Of a DNA stretch of 64,000 bases, positions 1-9,632 are shown piece after piece (the stretch's first letter is position 1; each line of letters begins with the position of its first letter). The position numbers and the translations under genes are program-made. The DNA is from Pseudomonas sp. MWU15-20650 (GTDB lineage: Bacteria; Pseudomonadota; Gammaproteobacteria; Pseudomonadales; Pseudomonadaceae): assembly GCF_023242475.1 (NCBI RefSeq), contig NZ_JALJFG010000011.1, positions 62,001-126,000 of the forward strand, read 5' to 3'. The notes below the pieces were generated by a model. It searched no databases. It was not told the DNA's origin and saw nothing but the letters and a program-made list of their open reading frames with translations.

Positions 1-453
1 CTCACCACGCCGGACGGTGCGGCGCAGCAAGTCGACTTCCAGGTTGGCCACCCGCAGGTGCGTTTCCTGCGCCGGGGCCGAAGGTTCGCCGCGACGGCGG
101 TTCAGCGCATCCAGGCGCGCGGTCAGCTCGATGAACTCGAAGGGTTTGGTCAGGTAGTCGTCGCCACCGGCGCGTAACCCGCGCACGCGCTCATCCAGGG
201 CGCTCAACGCGCTGAGGATCAGCACCGGCGTGGTGGTGCCCGCCGCGCGCAGGGCGGTGAGCACGCCCAGGCCATCGACGCCACCGGGCAGCATGCGGTC
301 GAGCACGATCAGGTCGAAGGGCTCGCTCAAGGCTTTGAGCAGGCCGTCGCGGCCGTTCAGTACGGTGGTTACGCTGAAACCGTAGTCACTGAGGGCCAGT
401 TCGATTTCGCGGGCGGTGGTTGCGTCGTCTTCAACGACCAGAACATGAGTCAT
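1..453 (-). CDS. OmpR-family response regulator, C-terminal end cut off by the window edge
   Basis: The 151 visible codons encode a receiver domain and the start of a winged-helix output domain. The phospho-acceptor is D52 (in VLDRMLPGG), preceded by the acidic pair ED at residues 8-9, with the conserved lysine K103 in DDYLTKPF. The start is the ATG at 453. The gene points away from the response regulator at 571, and the two share a 117-base intergenic region. Its kinase would lie beyond the left edge. The stimulus cannot be told from the sequence. Receiver identity is secure; the DNA-binding part is mostly outside the window. Confidence 0.9.
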   Translation of the reverse strand, partial: MTHVLVVEDDATTAREIELALSDYGFSVTTVLNGRDGLLKALSEPFDLIVLDRMLPGGVDGLGVLTALRAAGTTTPVLILSALSALDERVRGLRAGGDDYLTKPFEFIELTARLDALNRRRGEPSAPAQETHLRVANLEVDLLRRTVRRGE

Positions 454-570
454 GGCAAGAGAACCGGTCACGTCTTCAGGGCAGAGGTGGCATAGTGTGG
501 CAAAGCCTGCGGTGACGCCACGTTCCCGCTGGATAAATTAAAGTTTAGATTCGAGCCGGGGGACGCAACC

Positions 571-1248
571 GTGCGCATTCTTGTGGTTGAAGACGACGAA
601 CCGACCGCCACCTACCTGCTGCGCGGGCTCACGGAAAGCGGGCATGTGGTCGATGTCGCCGCTGACGGCACCAGCGGCCTGGGCCTGGCCCTGGAAGGTA
701 TTCACGATGCCTTGATTGTGGACCGGCGTTTGCCCGGCCTGGACGGTATCGAGCTGGTCAAGGCGTTGCGGGCGCGCCAGTCGCGGGTACCGGTGCTGAT
801 GCTCAGCGCCCAGTCGTCGACCCAGGACAAGGTCGAGGGCCTGCAAGCCGGTTGCGACGATTACCTGGCCAAGCCTTATGCCTTTGCCGAAGTGCTGGCG
901 CGGCTTGATGCGTTGCTGCGCGGCCGCGACCAGCCGGGCAGCCCGGCGCGCACCCTGCAAGTGGGTGAATTGCTGCTCGATTGCGCGACCCGCACCGCTG
1001 TGCGCCAGGGCCGCACCATTGCCTTGCAACACCGCGAAGCCCTGCTGTTGGAAAAGCTCATGCGCCACAGCGGCCAGGTGGTGACGCGCGACATGTTGCT
1101 CGACAGTGCCTGGGACTACGACTTCGACCCTAACGATAACGTGATCGACAAACACATCCATCGTCTGCGGCGCAAACTGGACGAGGGCTTCGACTACTCG
1201 CTGATTAAGACCATTGCCGGTGCCGGCTATAGTTTCCAGGCTTCTTAA
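571..1248 (+). CDS. OmpR-family response regulator of an RND efflux operon
   Basis: This is a 225-residue two-domain regulator. The receiver spans about residues 1-115, with D51 as phosphorylation site (IVDRRLPGLDG) and K101 in DDYLAKPY. A winged helix follows at about 130-223 and contains DNVIDKHIHRLRRKL. It starts with GTG at 571, preceded by a purine-rich GGGGGA about eight bases upstream. It heads a cluster with an outer-membrane factor, fusion protein, RND pump and a histidine kinase, so it probably controls that pump with the kinase at 6959. A 97-base gap separates it from the outer-membrane factor gene, so a second promoter there is possible. Confidence 0.92.
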   Translation: MRILVVEDDEPTATYLLRGLTESGHVVDVAADGTSGLGLALEGIHDALIVDRRLPGLDGIELVKALRARQSRVPVLMLSAQSSTQDKVEGLQAGCDDYLAKPYAFAEVLARLDALLRGRDQPGSPARTLQVGELLLDCATRTAVRQGRTIALQHREALLLEKLMRHSGQVVTRDMLLDSAWDYDFDPNDNVIDKHIHRLRRKLDEGFDYSLIKTIAGAGYSFQAS

Positions 1249-1345
1249 ATAAAAGTTTATCGACGGACGAACGCCCTGGCAGGCGCCTCTGGCTATCTTT
1301 GCCGCATTCGTGGAGTGATCCACAGCGGCTTTAGCGGGGGAACGC

Positions 1346-2728
1346 GTGCCCAAGTCAGTGACAAGTACCTTTTTGTGGGCGGTCGGCCTGCTGCTCGGCG
1401 GCTGCTCGATGGTGCCCGATTACCGCACGCCCGGCTTGCCCCTGGCCCCGCAGTGGGAGGCTGCGCAGCCGGCGCAAGCGGCGTCGGGGGGCGCCTGGTG
1501 GCGAGAGTTCCACAGCCCTGAGCTGGACCAACTGATCGCCCGTGGCCTGGCCAGCAACTACACGCTCAAGGCGGCGGTCAGCCGTATTGACGAGGCGCGT
1601 GCCTCGGCGCAGGTAACCGGTGCGGCGCAGTATCCGGCACTCAACCTGGGCGGTAATTTCCAGCGCCAGAACAACTATGGCACTACGCAAAAACGCAGTG
1701 TGTTCGCAGAGGCCACCTATGAGCTGGATTTCTGGGGCAAACAGCGCGCCGCGGCGGACTCGGCCGATGCGCTGGCCAAGGCCACGGTCTTCGACGCGCG
1801 CACCTTGCGCATGACCTTGAGTGCAAGCATCGCCGACAGTTACTTCCAGGTCTTGTCGCTGCAAGAGCGCTTGCGCCTGGCCCAATCCATCGCCGACGAC
1901 GCGCGCCAAGTGCTCGAGCTGGTCGAGGTGCAGGCCAGCCAGGGCGCCGTGTCCAACCTGGAAGTGGCGCAGCAGCGCAACGCCATGCAGACCTTTGAAG
2001 CGGCGATGCCGCCGCTGCGCCAGCAGCGTGACCAGGCCCTGTATCAATTGGCGGTGCTGGTGGGCGCACCTCCTGAGGGTTTCCACTTGCAGGGCGAGGG
2101 GCTCAAGGGCTTGCAAGTGCCGCAACCGGCCAGCGGCTTGCCGATAGGTCTGTTGCGCCAGCGTCCGGATATTCAAGCCGCCGAAGCTCGGCTGGTATCG
2201 GCCAATTTCGACGTGGGCGTGGCCCGTGCGGCGTTTCTGCCCAACCTGTCCCTGGACCTGCTGGGCGGTATCGACACGCTCGCCGGCGGGCAAATCTGGA
2301 GTGCCGTCGGCACCCTGAGCCAACCGTTGTTCCAGGGGGGCCAGCTCAAGGGGCAACTGCATTTCGATCAGGCCCATGTGCAAGAACTCACGGCCAGTTA
2401 CCGCGAGTCGATCATCGAAGCGCTGCAAGACGTGGAAACCCAGCTCAGTGCCGCCCGTGAGCTGGACAAGAGCTACACGCTGAACCAGTCCGCCGTGGCC
2501 TCGGCCCGTGAAGCCGCGCGCCTGGCCCAGGTGCGTTATCGCTTGGGCTCCACCGACTTCCAGACGTTGTTGATCGTCGAACGTACCCAATACCAGGCCG
2601 AAGACAGCTTGCTCCAGGTGCGCCTGCAACATTTGCAGGCCGCCGTCGGTTTGTTTCGCGCCTTGGGCGGGGATTTTTCCGCCGCCAGCCTCGCTTCCCA
2701 ATCTCCTGTACAGGTGGCTCAGCCATGA
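1346..2728 (+). CDS. RND efflux outer-membrane lipoprotein, OprM/NodT family
   Basis: This 460-residue protein forms the outer-membrane exit duct of a tripartite pump. It begins with GTG at 1346 after a GGGGGA Shine-Dalgarno. The N-terminus is a lipoprotein signal with lipobox LLGGC, so Cys20 should be lipidated. Two OEP repeats follow. SGLPIGLLRQRPDIQAAEA is the family's characteristic PSxLLxRRPDIxxAE-like segment. The stop codon overlaps the start of the fusion-protein gene by four bases. An outer-membrane factor placed first, before the fusion protein and pump, is less common than the usual MFP-RND-OMF order. Confidence 0.93.
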   Translation: MPKSVTSTFLWAVGLLLGGCSMVPDYRTPGLPLAPQWEAAQPAQAASGGAWWREFHSPELDQLIARGLASNYTLKAAVSRIDEARASAQVTGAAQYPALNLGGNFQRQNNYGTTQKRSVFAEATYELDFWGKQRAAADSADALAKATVFDARTLRMTLSASIADSYFQVLSLQERLRLAQSIADDARQVLELVEVQASQGAVSNLEVAQQRNAMQTFEAAMPPLRQQRDQALYQLAVLVGAPPEGFHLQGEGLKGLQVPQPASGLPIGLLRQRPDIQAAEARLVSANFDVGVARAAFLPNLSLDLLGGIDTLAGGQIWSAVGTLSQPLFQGGQLKGQLHFDQAHVQELTASYRESIIEALQDVETQLSAARELDKSYTLNQSAVASAREAARLAQVRYRLGSTDFQTLLIVERTQYQAEDSLLQVRLQHLQAAVGLFRALGGDFSAASLASQSPVQVAQP

Positions 2729-3888
2729 GTGTCTTGAATTCACGTCGTCGCCTGGTCATGGGCGCCCTGGTTCTGCTGTCGTTGGCGCTTGTCGCTGGGG
2801 GTGTCCAATGGATCCGTCGGGCCCAGGCCGCGCCGTTGCAGGTTGAAGCGAGTGCCGTGCCGGTGCACCTGTCGGCGGTGAGCCGTCAGGATTTGCCGAT
2901 CTGGATCAGTGCGATTGGCAACGTGCAGGCCCTCAACAGCGTGAATGTGCGGGTACGGGTCGACGGTGAACTGCAAAAAGTCTTGTTCAATGAAGGCCAG
3001 ATGGTCAGCGCCGGCAGTCTGCTGGCGGTGATCGACCCGCGGGTGTACCAGGCGCAAGTGGCTCAGGCCCAGGCACTGGTCGCCAAGGATCAGGCGCAAC
3101 TGGCCAACCTGCGCGTCAACCTGGACCGCGCGAGCAAACTGGCCGCCGCCAAGGCCGGCCCGACCCAGGATGTGGACACGTTCCGCGCCCAACTGGCCGC
3201 GCAATTGGCCACCGTGCAGGCCGACCAGGCCGCGCTGGACAGTGCGCGCCTGCAATTGGAGTTCACCCAGGTCAAGGCACCCTTTACCGGGCGCACCGGC
3301 CAGCGCTTGCTGGACGTAGGCGCTATCGCCCACGGGGCTGAGGCCACGGGGCTGGTGACGATTACCCAGATGAACCCTATTTCGGTGGCGTTTGCCGTGT
3401 CCCAGGATGACCTGGCCGAGATCCTGGCTGAGAACGCCAAGGGCGCGTTGCAAGTGGTGGCAATGACCCGTGATGGTCGCCAGGCCCTGGCCAAGGGGCA
3501 ATTGAGTTTTATCGACAGCCAGGTGGCCGCCGCCAGCGGGCAAGTGCAACTCAAGGCGCAGTTCGATAACGCGACCGGCCAGCTATGGCCCGGCGAATTG
3601 GTCAGTGCGCGCCTGTTGGTGCAGACCCGCCAGGACGCGACGGTGGTGCCGGCGGAGGCGGTGCAGTTCGGTCGCCAGGGTAACTTCGTGTATGTGGTGG
3701 GCGACGACCAGCGCGTACAGCCACGGTGGGTCGACGCAGGTGCTGTGGTCGACGGCAAGCAGTGGATACGCCAAGGGCTCAGCGCCGGGGAAACCGTGGT
3801 GGTGCAAGGCCAGTCGCGGGTGGCGCCCGGGGTCAAGGTGACGCCGGCCGATACCGACACTGCCGCACTCGTCGAGGCCCGGCCATGA
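2725..3888 (+). CDS. RND efflux periplasmic adaptor (membrane fusion protein)
   Basis: This 387-residue HlyD-type adaptor links the inner-membrane pump to the outer-membrane duct. It has one N-terminal membrane anchor (about residues 10-30, MGALVLLSLALVAGGVQWI). A lipoyl-like domain surrounds a coiled-coil hairpin (about 105-170, rich in Ala, Gln and Leu), and a beta-barrel contains the motif VKAPFTGRTGQRLLDVGA. It resembles MdtA-type adaptors. The start ATG at 2725 overlaps the previous stop, and its TGA overlaps the ATG of the pump gene, so the three genes are translationally coupled. Confidence 0.93.
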   Translation: MSVLNSRRRLVMGALVLLSLALVAGGVQWIRRAQAAPLQVEASAVPVHLSAVSRQDLPIWISAIGNVQALNSVNVRVRVDGELQKVLFNEGQMVSAGSLLAVIDPRVYQAQVAQAQALVAKDQAQLANLRVNLDRASKLAAAKAGPTQDVDTFRAQLAAQLATVQADQAALDSARLQLEFTQVKAPFTGRTGQRLLDVGAIAHGAEATGLVTITQMNPISVAFAVSQDDLAEILAENAKGALQVVAMTRDGRQALAKGQLSFIDSQVAAASGQVQLKAQFDNATGQLWPGELVSARLLVQTRQDATVVPAEAVQFGRQGNFVYVVGDDQRVQPRWVDAGAVVDGKQWIRQGLSAGETVVVQGQSRVAPGVKVTPADTDTAALVEARP

Positions 3889-6800
3889 AGGGCCTGGCCG
3901 GTTTGATCCAGCGTCGCGTGGGCCTCAGCCTGTTGGCGGTGGGGGTGATGTTGCTGGGCGCGTTTGCGTACTTTCATCTGCCGGTGGCGCCGTTGCCCAC
4001 GGTGGACTTTCCAACCATCCAGGTCACCGCCAAACTCTCCGGCGCCAGTGCCGAGACCATGGCTTCGTCGGTGGCAACGCCCCTGGAACGGGCGTTTGCC
4101 GCCGTGCCGCAAGTCACCTCGATGACCTCCTCGAGTGCCGCCGGCAAGACACAGATTGTCCTGCAATTCGACCTCAATCGTGACATCGACGGTGCCGCCC
4201 AGGACGTACAGACCGCGATCAACACGGCCACCCCGAACCTGCCAAAGACCATGTCCAGTGCGCCGACCTTCAACAAGGTCAACCCCGCCGAAGGCACGGT
4301 GTTGTCGCTGGCGGTGACGTCTCCCACGCGTACCTTGCCGGAGCTGGACCGCTACGCCGACAACTACATCGCCCAGCGCTTGTCGCAAATGCCGGGTGTG
4401 GGCCTGGTGGATTTCCACGGTGAGCAGAAACCCGCCGTACGTGTACAGATTGACCCGGATGCGCTCGCCGCCCGTGGCCTGACCCTGGAGGACGTGCGCA
4501 GTGTCATCGGGGTCAGCACCCTCGACCAGCCCAAAGGCAGCCTCGACGGCCCGACCCGTTCCATCACCCTCGGAGCGACCGACCAGTTACTTGACCCGCA
4601 GCACTACCGTGACCAGGTCATCGCCTATAAAAATGGCATGCCGATCAAGCTGGGCGACCTGGGCCGGGTGATTGCCGGGGCGGAAGACACCCAGCAAGCC
4701 GCCCAGCTGGGGCGTGAACCGACGGTCATCGTCGATATTCACAAGCAACCGGGCTTCAACCTGTTATCGACCATTGCCACGCTCAAGGCCAAGTTGCCCG
4801 AACTCACCGCCTCCTTGCCACGGGATGTGCAGGTGCAAGTGGTCGGTGATCGCACCCAGACCATCGAAGCTTCGGTCAACGACATGCAATTTACCTTGTT
4901 GTTGTCCATCGCCCTGGTCGTCGTGGTGATCTTTATATTCCTGCGCAAGGCCACGGCGACGCTGATTCCCAGCCTGACCATCCCGTTGTCGCTGATGGCG
5001 ACTTTCGGGGTGATGTACCTGTTGGGCTACAGCCTCGACAACCTGTCGATCATGGGCCTGGCGATTGCCGTGGGGTTTGTGGTGGACGACGCCATCGTGG
5101 TGATGGAAAACATCGTGCGTCACCTGGAGATGGGCAAGTCCCGCGTGCAAGCGGCGGTGGATGGACTGCGTGAGGTGGCGTTTACCATTGTCTCGATGAC
5201 GGTGTCCTTGATTGCCGTGTTCCTGCCGATCCTGTTGATGTCGGGGATTGTCGGGCGCTTGATGCGCGAGTTTGCGGTGACCGTCAGCGTGGCGATCATC
5301 ATGTCGTGCATCGTGTCGCTGACCCTCACGCCCATGCTCTGCGCCTGGCTGCTCAAACCCCATGCCACGCACGAAGAAGGCCGCTTCGCACGGGCCTGCG
5401 AGCGAGCCTTCGACCGCTTGCACGACGGCTACCGGCGCAGCCTGGATTGGGTGCTGGAGCACCAGCGCATCACCTTGGCGGTCGCCGTTGCCACGTTGGC
5501 TGCCACGGCGGTGCTGTATGTCGGCATCCCCAAAGGTTTCTTCCCGCAGCAGGATAACGGCCTGATCCAGGGCGTGGCGGAGGCGGCGCCGGATATATCG
5601 CCGCTGGCCATGCGCGCCCAGGTCAACCGTGCCGCCGAAGTGATCGGCCAGGACCCGGCCGTGGCGCGGGTGTACTTCTGGATCGGCCCCAACCCTACTG
5701 TGAGCCAAGGCAAGGTGATGATTAACCTCAAGCCCTTCAGCGAACGCACCGCCAGTGCCGCCGAAGTGATTCGTCGCTTGCAGCCGGCGTTGGATCGCCT
5801 GGATGGCGTCAAGGTGTTCATGCAGGCCAACCAGGATATCCAGATTGGTGGGCGCGCCAGCAAGACCCAGTACCAGTACACCTTGCAGGACCCGGATAGC
5901 GTCGAGCTGGACCACTGGAGCGGCGTGCTGCTGGCCAAGCTCAAGACGTTGCCGCAGTTGCAGCACGTGACCTCCGACCAGCAACAGGCCATCGCCCAAT
6001 CGACCCTGGTGATCGACCGCCCGACGGCGGCGCGTATGGGCGTCACGGTGCAGGCCATTGATGATGTGCTGTATGACGCCTTTGGCCAGCGGCAGGTTGC
6101 GACGATGTTCACCCAGCTCGACCAGAACCATGTGATCCTCGAGCTCGACCCGAGCTGGCTGACCTCCACGGCCACCCTGGAACACCTGTTTGTGCGCGCC
6201 AGCGGCGGTGGCCTGGTGCCGCTGAGCCTGTTGGCGAGTGTGCAGACCGAACAGGTGCCGATCATCATTAACCACCAGGGCGTGTTTCCGGCCATCACCT
6301 TGTCGTTCGATCTGGCGCCGGGCCAGGCCCTGAGCGCGGCCGTGGACGCAATCAACCAGGCGGCCCTCGCGGTGTCGTTGCCGGACACCGTGGTTGGCAG
6401 CTTCCAGGGCACGGCCCAAGCGTTCCAGGACTCGTTGAAGTCGCAGCCGTGGTTGATCCTGGCGGCGATCCTGACGGTGTACATCGTGCTCGGTGTGCTC
6501 TACGAAAATGCGATTCACCCGCTGACAATTATTTCGACCTTGCCATCCGCCGGTTTCGGCGCGTTGCTCGCGCTGCTGCTCTGCGGCCAGGACCTGTCGG
6601 TGCTGGGCATGATCGGCATCATCTTGCTGATCGGTATCGTCAAGAAGAACGCGATCATGATTGTCGACTTCACGTTGCAGGCCCAGCAGCAGGGCCTGTC
6701 GCCCCGTGATGCAGTGCGCGAAGCGTGTTTGCTGCGCCTGCGGCCGATCCTCATGACCTCCCTGGCGGCGCTGTTGGGGGCGGTGCCGCTGGCGTTTGGG

Positions 6801-6962
6801 CATGGCGCCGGCTCCGAGTTGCGTCAACCCCTGGGGATCGCCATTGTGGGCGGGCTGGCGGTTTCGCAGATTCTCACGCTCTACACCACGCCCGTGGTCT
6901 ATCTTTGGTTCGAACGGCGTCGCCGTAAGGTATTATCCGGCCCATTGGATATTGCCGTTTGA
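3885..6962 (+). CDS. RND (HAE1) multidrug efflux pump, MdtB/MdtC-like
   Basis: This 1,025-residue proton-driven inner-membrane exporter starts at the ATG at 3885, which overlaps the fusion-protein stop; the reading frame is open further upstream but only through the fusion-protein gene. The first transmembrane helix is followed by the periplasmic pattern LPTVDFPTIQV and ATPLERAFA. The fourth helix carries the proton-relay aspartates (VGFVVDDAIVVMENI). A second half-repeat ends at about residue 1,020. The sequence resembles the MdtB/MdtC/MuxB type more than heavy-metal (CzcA) pumps. Only one RND subunit is present, whereas the Mdt and Mux systems use two. Substrates are unknown. Confidence 0.93.
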   Translation: MKGLAGLIQRRVGLSLLAVGVMLLGAFAYFHLPVAPLPTVDFPTIQVTAKLSGASAETMASSVATPLERAFAAVPQVTSMTSSSAAGKTQIVLQFDLNRDIDGAAQDVQTAINTATPNLPKTMSSAPTFNKVNPAEGTVLSLAVTSPTRTLPELDRYADNYIAQRLSQMPGVGLVDFHGEQKPAVRVQIDPDALAARGLTLEDVRSVIGVSTLDQPKGSLDGPTRSITLGATDQLLDPQHYRDQVIAYKNGMPIKLGDLGRVIAGAEDTQQAAQLGREPTVIVDIHKQPGFNLLSTIATLKAKLPELTASLPRDVQVQVVGDRTQTIEASVNDMQFTLLLSIALVVVVIFIFLRKATATLIPSLTIPLSLMATFGVMYLLGYSLDNLSIMGLAIAVGFVVDDAIVVMENIVRHLEMGKSRVQAAVDGLREVAFTIVSMTVSLIAVFLPILLMSGIVGRLMREFAVTVSVAIIMSCIVSLTLTPMLCAWLLKPHATHEEGRFARACERAFDRLHDGYRRSLDWVLEHQRITLAVAVATLAATAVLYVGIPKGFFPQQDNGLIQGVAEAAPDISPLAMRAQVNRAAEVIGQDPAVARVYFWIGPNPTVSQGKVMINLKPFSERTASAAEVIRRLQPALDRLDGVKVFMQANQDIQIGGRASKTQYQYTLQDPDSVELDHWSGVLLAKLKTLPQLQHVTSDQQQAIAQSTLVIDRPTAARMGVTVQAIDDVLYDAFGQRQVATMFTQLDQNHVILELDPSWLTSTATLEHLFVRASGGGLVPLSLLASVQTEQVPIIINHQGVFPAITLSFDLAPGQALSAAVDAINQAALAVSLPDTVVGSFQGTAQAFQDSLKSQPWLILAAILTVYIVLGVLYENAIHPLTIISTLPSAGFGALLALLLCGQDLSVLGMIGIILLIGIVKKNAIMIVDFTLQAQQQGLSPRDAVREACLLRLRPILMTSLAALLGAVPLAFGHGAGSELRQPLGIAIVGGLAVSQILTLYTTPVVYLWFERRRRKVLSGPLDIAV

Positions 6963-8260
6963 ACGCGCTAGTGGAACCACGCATGGGTATGGATTTCAGG
7001 CAAAGCCTGGCGAAACGGATCGTGACGGTTTTTGCGCTGATGAGCGCTTTCGTCGCGGGGGTATTTGCAGCAGGGATTATCGCCACCGTGCATGTGGTGG
7101 AACACAAACTTACCAGTGCCGACCTGGGTGGCGGGTTGAACCGCCTGTTGCGCCAGGACGACGCCGCAGAATGGAACCACCGCCCGGAAAAAGACGAACT
7201 GTTTTTCGCCCAGGGCGAGCAGGGCGACATGGCCCTCGACCCGACGCTGGCCGGGCTGGCGCCGGGGTTCCAGGAGATTGAATACCAGGGGCAAGCCTAC
7301 TACGCGGTGTCGCAGGTGGTCGACGGGCGCCAATACGTGTTGCTGCGCAATCAGGACAGCTTCGAGCAGCGCGAGCGCGTGCTGCTCGCGGTGGTGGCGG
7401 TGGGTTTTATCCTGAGCATCTTGTTGGCGATCCTGCTGGGCCGCTTGTTGGCACGCAAGGTGATGGCGCCGGTGATCCGCCTGGCGTTCCAGGTGCGCCA
7501 TCGTGACCAGTTGCTGGACATGGCGCCGCCGTTGCACCCGGATTACGCAGTGGATGAAGTGGGTGAGTTGGCCCTGTCGTTCGACAAGACCCTGGGACGC
7601 CTTCGCGCGGCGCTGAGCCGAGAGAAGCTGTTCACCAGTGATGTCAGCCACGAATTGCGTACGCCGTTGATGGTGTTGGCCAGCTCCTGCGAATTGTTGC
7701 TCAGCGACCCGTCCCTGGATCAGCGTTCAGTGGCCCAGGTCGGCCGTATTGCCCGGGCCAGCGATGAAATGCGGCAACTGGTGGAAACCTTCCTGATGTT
7801 GGCACGCGCCTCGGATGCCCGAGGCAACGGTGCCCAGGCCACCTTGAAAGAGGTGGCGGATGCCCTTGTGGAGATCTGGGGGCGCTTGATTCGCGAAAAA
7901 GGCCTCGAATTCATCTATGTCAGCGAGCTCGCCTCACCCCAGCAGTACAACCTGACGTTCCTGCAATCGGTCCTGGGCAACCTGCTGCGCAACGCCTGGC
8001 ACTACACCGACCGTGGCTTTATTCGCCTGACCCTGGGCGAACACGGCTTCAGCGTGGAAGACAGCGGCATCGGGATTCCCGATGACAAGCGCGAGGCGAT
8101 GTTCCAGCCGTTTGTCAGGGGCGAGCAAAGCCGCGGGGAGGGGTTGGGGTTGGGCCTGTCGTTGGTTCAGCGTATCTGCGGCATCCAACAGTGGAAGGTT
8201 GAACTCACCGCCAGGCAGCCCAATGGCTGTTGTTTTTCGGTGGACCTGGCGGCGGGGTAA
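6959..8260 (+). CDS. Sensor histidine kinase of the RND efflux operon
   Basis: This is a membrane kinase of up to 433 residues. Transmembrane segments lie at about 21-46 and 141-165 and flank a periplasmic sensor loop of about 95 residues. A HAMP segment follows, then HisKA with phospho-acceptor H231 (FTSDVSHELRTP), then HATPase with N-box FLQSVLGNLLRNAW and G-box GEGLGLGLSL. The longest frame starts with TTG at 6959, overlapping the pump stop. ATG codons at 6983 and 6989 would shorten the protein by 8-10 residues, and no start has a clear ribosome site. It probably phosphorylates the regulator at 571. Its stop lies six bases from that of the convergent cytochrome gene. Confidence 0.9.
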   Translation: MNALVEPRMGMDFRQSLAKRIVTVFALMSAFVAGVFAAGIIATVHVVEHKLTSADLGGGLNRLLRQDDAAEWNHRPEKDELFFAQGEQGDMALDPTLAGLAPGFQEIEYQGQAYYAVSQVVDGRQYVLLRNQDSFEQRERVLLAVVAVGFILSILLAILLGRLLARKVMAPVIRLAFQVRHRDQLLDMAPPLHPDYAVDEVGELALSFDKTLGRLRAALSREKLFTSDVSHELRTPLMVLASSCELLLSDPSLDQRSVAQVGRIARASDEMRQLVETFLMLARASDARGNGAQATLKEVADALVEIWGRLIREKGLEFIYVSELASPQQYNLTFLQSVLGNLLRNAWHYTDRGFIRLTLGEHGFSVEDSGIGIPDDKREAMFQPFVRGEQSRGEGLGLGLSLVQRICGIQQWKVELTARQPNGCCFSVDLAAG

Positions 8261-8266
8261 CTTCTT

Positions 8267-9616
8267 TTAGCGCATGTGCAGGATGATCGGGCTGCTGCTG
8301 GCCGGGTCGGTATGCCCGCGCAGCGTACCGACTGCTTTGGCATCCACCGCGCCACCCTGGTTGCCCCAGGTGCTGCGCACGTAGGTCAGGACCTGGGCGA
8401 TTTGCGCGTCGGACAACTGTTCGCGAAAAGCGGGCATGCGGTAGGCGTCCGGCATGCCGGCGGCCACGATGCGTTGCGAGCCGTTGAGGGTGATGTTGAT
8501 CGCCGAAGCACTTTCCTTTGCCAACGCCGAGGTCGCGCCGGCCAAGGGCGGCATCCACTCGGGCTGGCCCTTGCCGTCAAGGCCGTGGCAGGAGGCGCAG
8601 CGGGTCACGTAGGTGTGTGCGCCGGGCGTGTCCTGCTGGGGGGTGTTGGCGGACACGGCCTGGTACTGCCAGGGTGTGCCGTCGCGCTGTGGGTCGCCGG
8701 GCAGTGATTTAAGGTAATGGGCGATTGCGGCCAGGTCGTCGTCGGCCATGAACTGGGTTGAGTTGTTGAACGCTTCAGTCATCGAGCCGTAGACCACGGC
8801 ATGCTGGTTGCGCCCGGTCTTGAGGAATTGCACGATCTGCGGCTCGCTCCAGCGCCCCAGCCCGGTGTTGGCGTCTTGGCGCAGGCTGGGGGCGTACCAG
8901 CCGTCGAGCAGGGCGCCGGCGAGGAACGGCGCGCCGGATTCGTCCAGGGCTTTTTCGTTGAAGGCCAGGCCGCGCGGTGTGTGGCAACTGCCGCAGTGGC
9001 CCGGGCCCTGGACGATGTAGGCGCCTCGGTTCCACAACGCATCCTGGCCAGGCTTGGCGGCGTAGGGGGCGGTTGGGGCGAATACGCCATTCCACAGTGC
9101 AATCGGCCAGCGCAGATTGAGTGGCCAAGGGATATCGCTGGGAATGTTGGGTTGGTTGGCCGGTTGCACGCCTTTCATGAAAAATGCGTACAGCGCGCGC
9201 ATATCGTCGTCACTGAGCTTCACATAAGAGGGGTAGGGCATGGCCGGGTAAAGCCGCCGACCTCCCGGCGCCACGCCGTGGCGTACCGCGCGGTCGAAGT
9301 CGGCCAGGCTGTAGGCGCCGATGCCGGTGTTGCGATCCGGGGTGATGTTGGTGGCGTGAATCGCGCCCAGGGGCGTGGCCATCTCCAGGCCACCGGCAAA
9401 GGGCGCCTTGCCCGGCAGGCTGTGGCAGGCCACGCAGTCGCTCAAGCGGGCGACATATTCGCCGCGACTGACCAAGGCAGGGTCGACACTGGCGACTTGT
9501 TGCTGCTCAAAAGGCGAGGCGGGCTGGCGGGTGACATACCAGGCCAGCAGGCCTGCTGCGACCAGGCAGGGCAGCACCAGCCAGCCTGCGGTTCTTGCGA
9601 ATCGGCGGTTGTTCAT
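8267..9616 (-). CDS. Triheme c-type cytochrome subunit of a periplasmic molybdenum oxidoreductase
   Basis: This 449-residue protein has an N-terminal membrane anchor/signal (about 10-28) and three CxxCH heme sites: C61-H65 (CVACH), C208-H212 (CGSCH) and C340-H344 (CASCH). This architecture is the cytochrome subunit of membrane alcohol/aldehyde dehydrogenases. It should carry electrons from the molybdopterin enzyme encoded directly upstream into the respiratory chain. It is the last gene of a three-gene minus-strand operon, 16 bases after the large subunit. The substrate is not readable from the sequence. Confidence 0.92.
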   Translation of the reverse strand: MNNRRFARTAGWLVLPCLVAAGLLAWYVTRQPASPFEQQQVASVDPALVSRGEYVARLSDCVACHSLPGKAPFAGGLEMATPLGAIHATNITPDRNTGIGAYSLADFDRAVRHGVAPGGRRLYPAMPYPSYVKLSDDDMRALYAFFMKGVQPANQPNIPSDIPWPLNLRWPIALWNGVFAPTAPYAAKPGQDALWNRGAYIVQGPGHCGSCHTPRGLAFNEKALDESGAPFLAGALLDGWYAPSLRQDANTGLGRWSEPQIVQFLKTGRNQHAVVYGSMTEAFNNSTQFMADDDLAAIAHYLKSLPGDPQRDGTPWQYQAVSANTPQQDTPGAHTYVTRCASCHGLDGKGQPEWMPPLAGATSALAKESASAINITLNGSQRIVAAGMPDAYRMPAFREQLSDAQIAQVLTYVRSTWGNQGGAVDAKAVGTLRGHTDPASSSPIILHMR

Positions 9617-9632
9617 GGGCGTTCCCTGTCGG

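Noticed and set aside
3726-3884. Upstream extension of the RND pump frame
   Set aside because: It runs inside the adaptor gene; ATG 3885 overlaps the adaptor stop and starts with the first transmembrane helix as in the family.
4764-6827. Minus-strand open frame of 687 codons opposite the RND pump
   Set aside because: It is antisense to the pump gene; the composition is dominated by His, Gln and Arg with no family resemblance.
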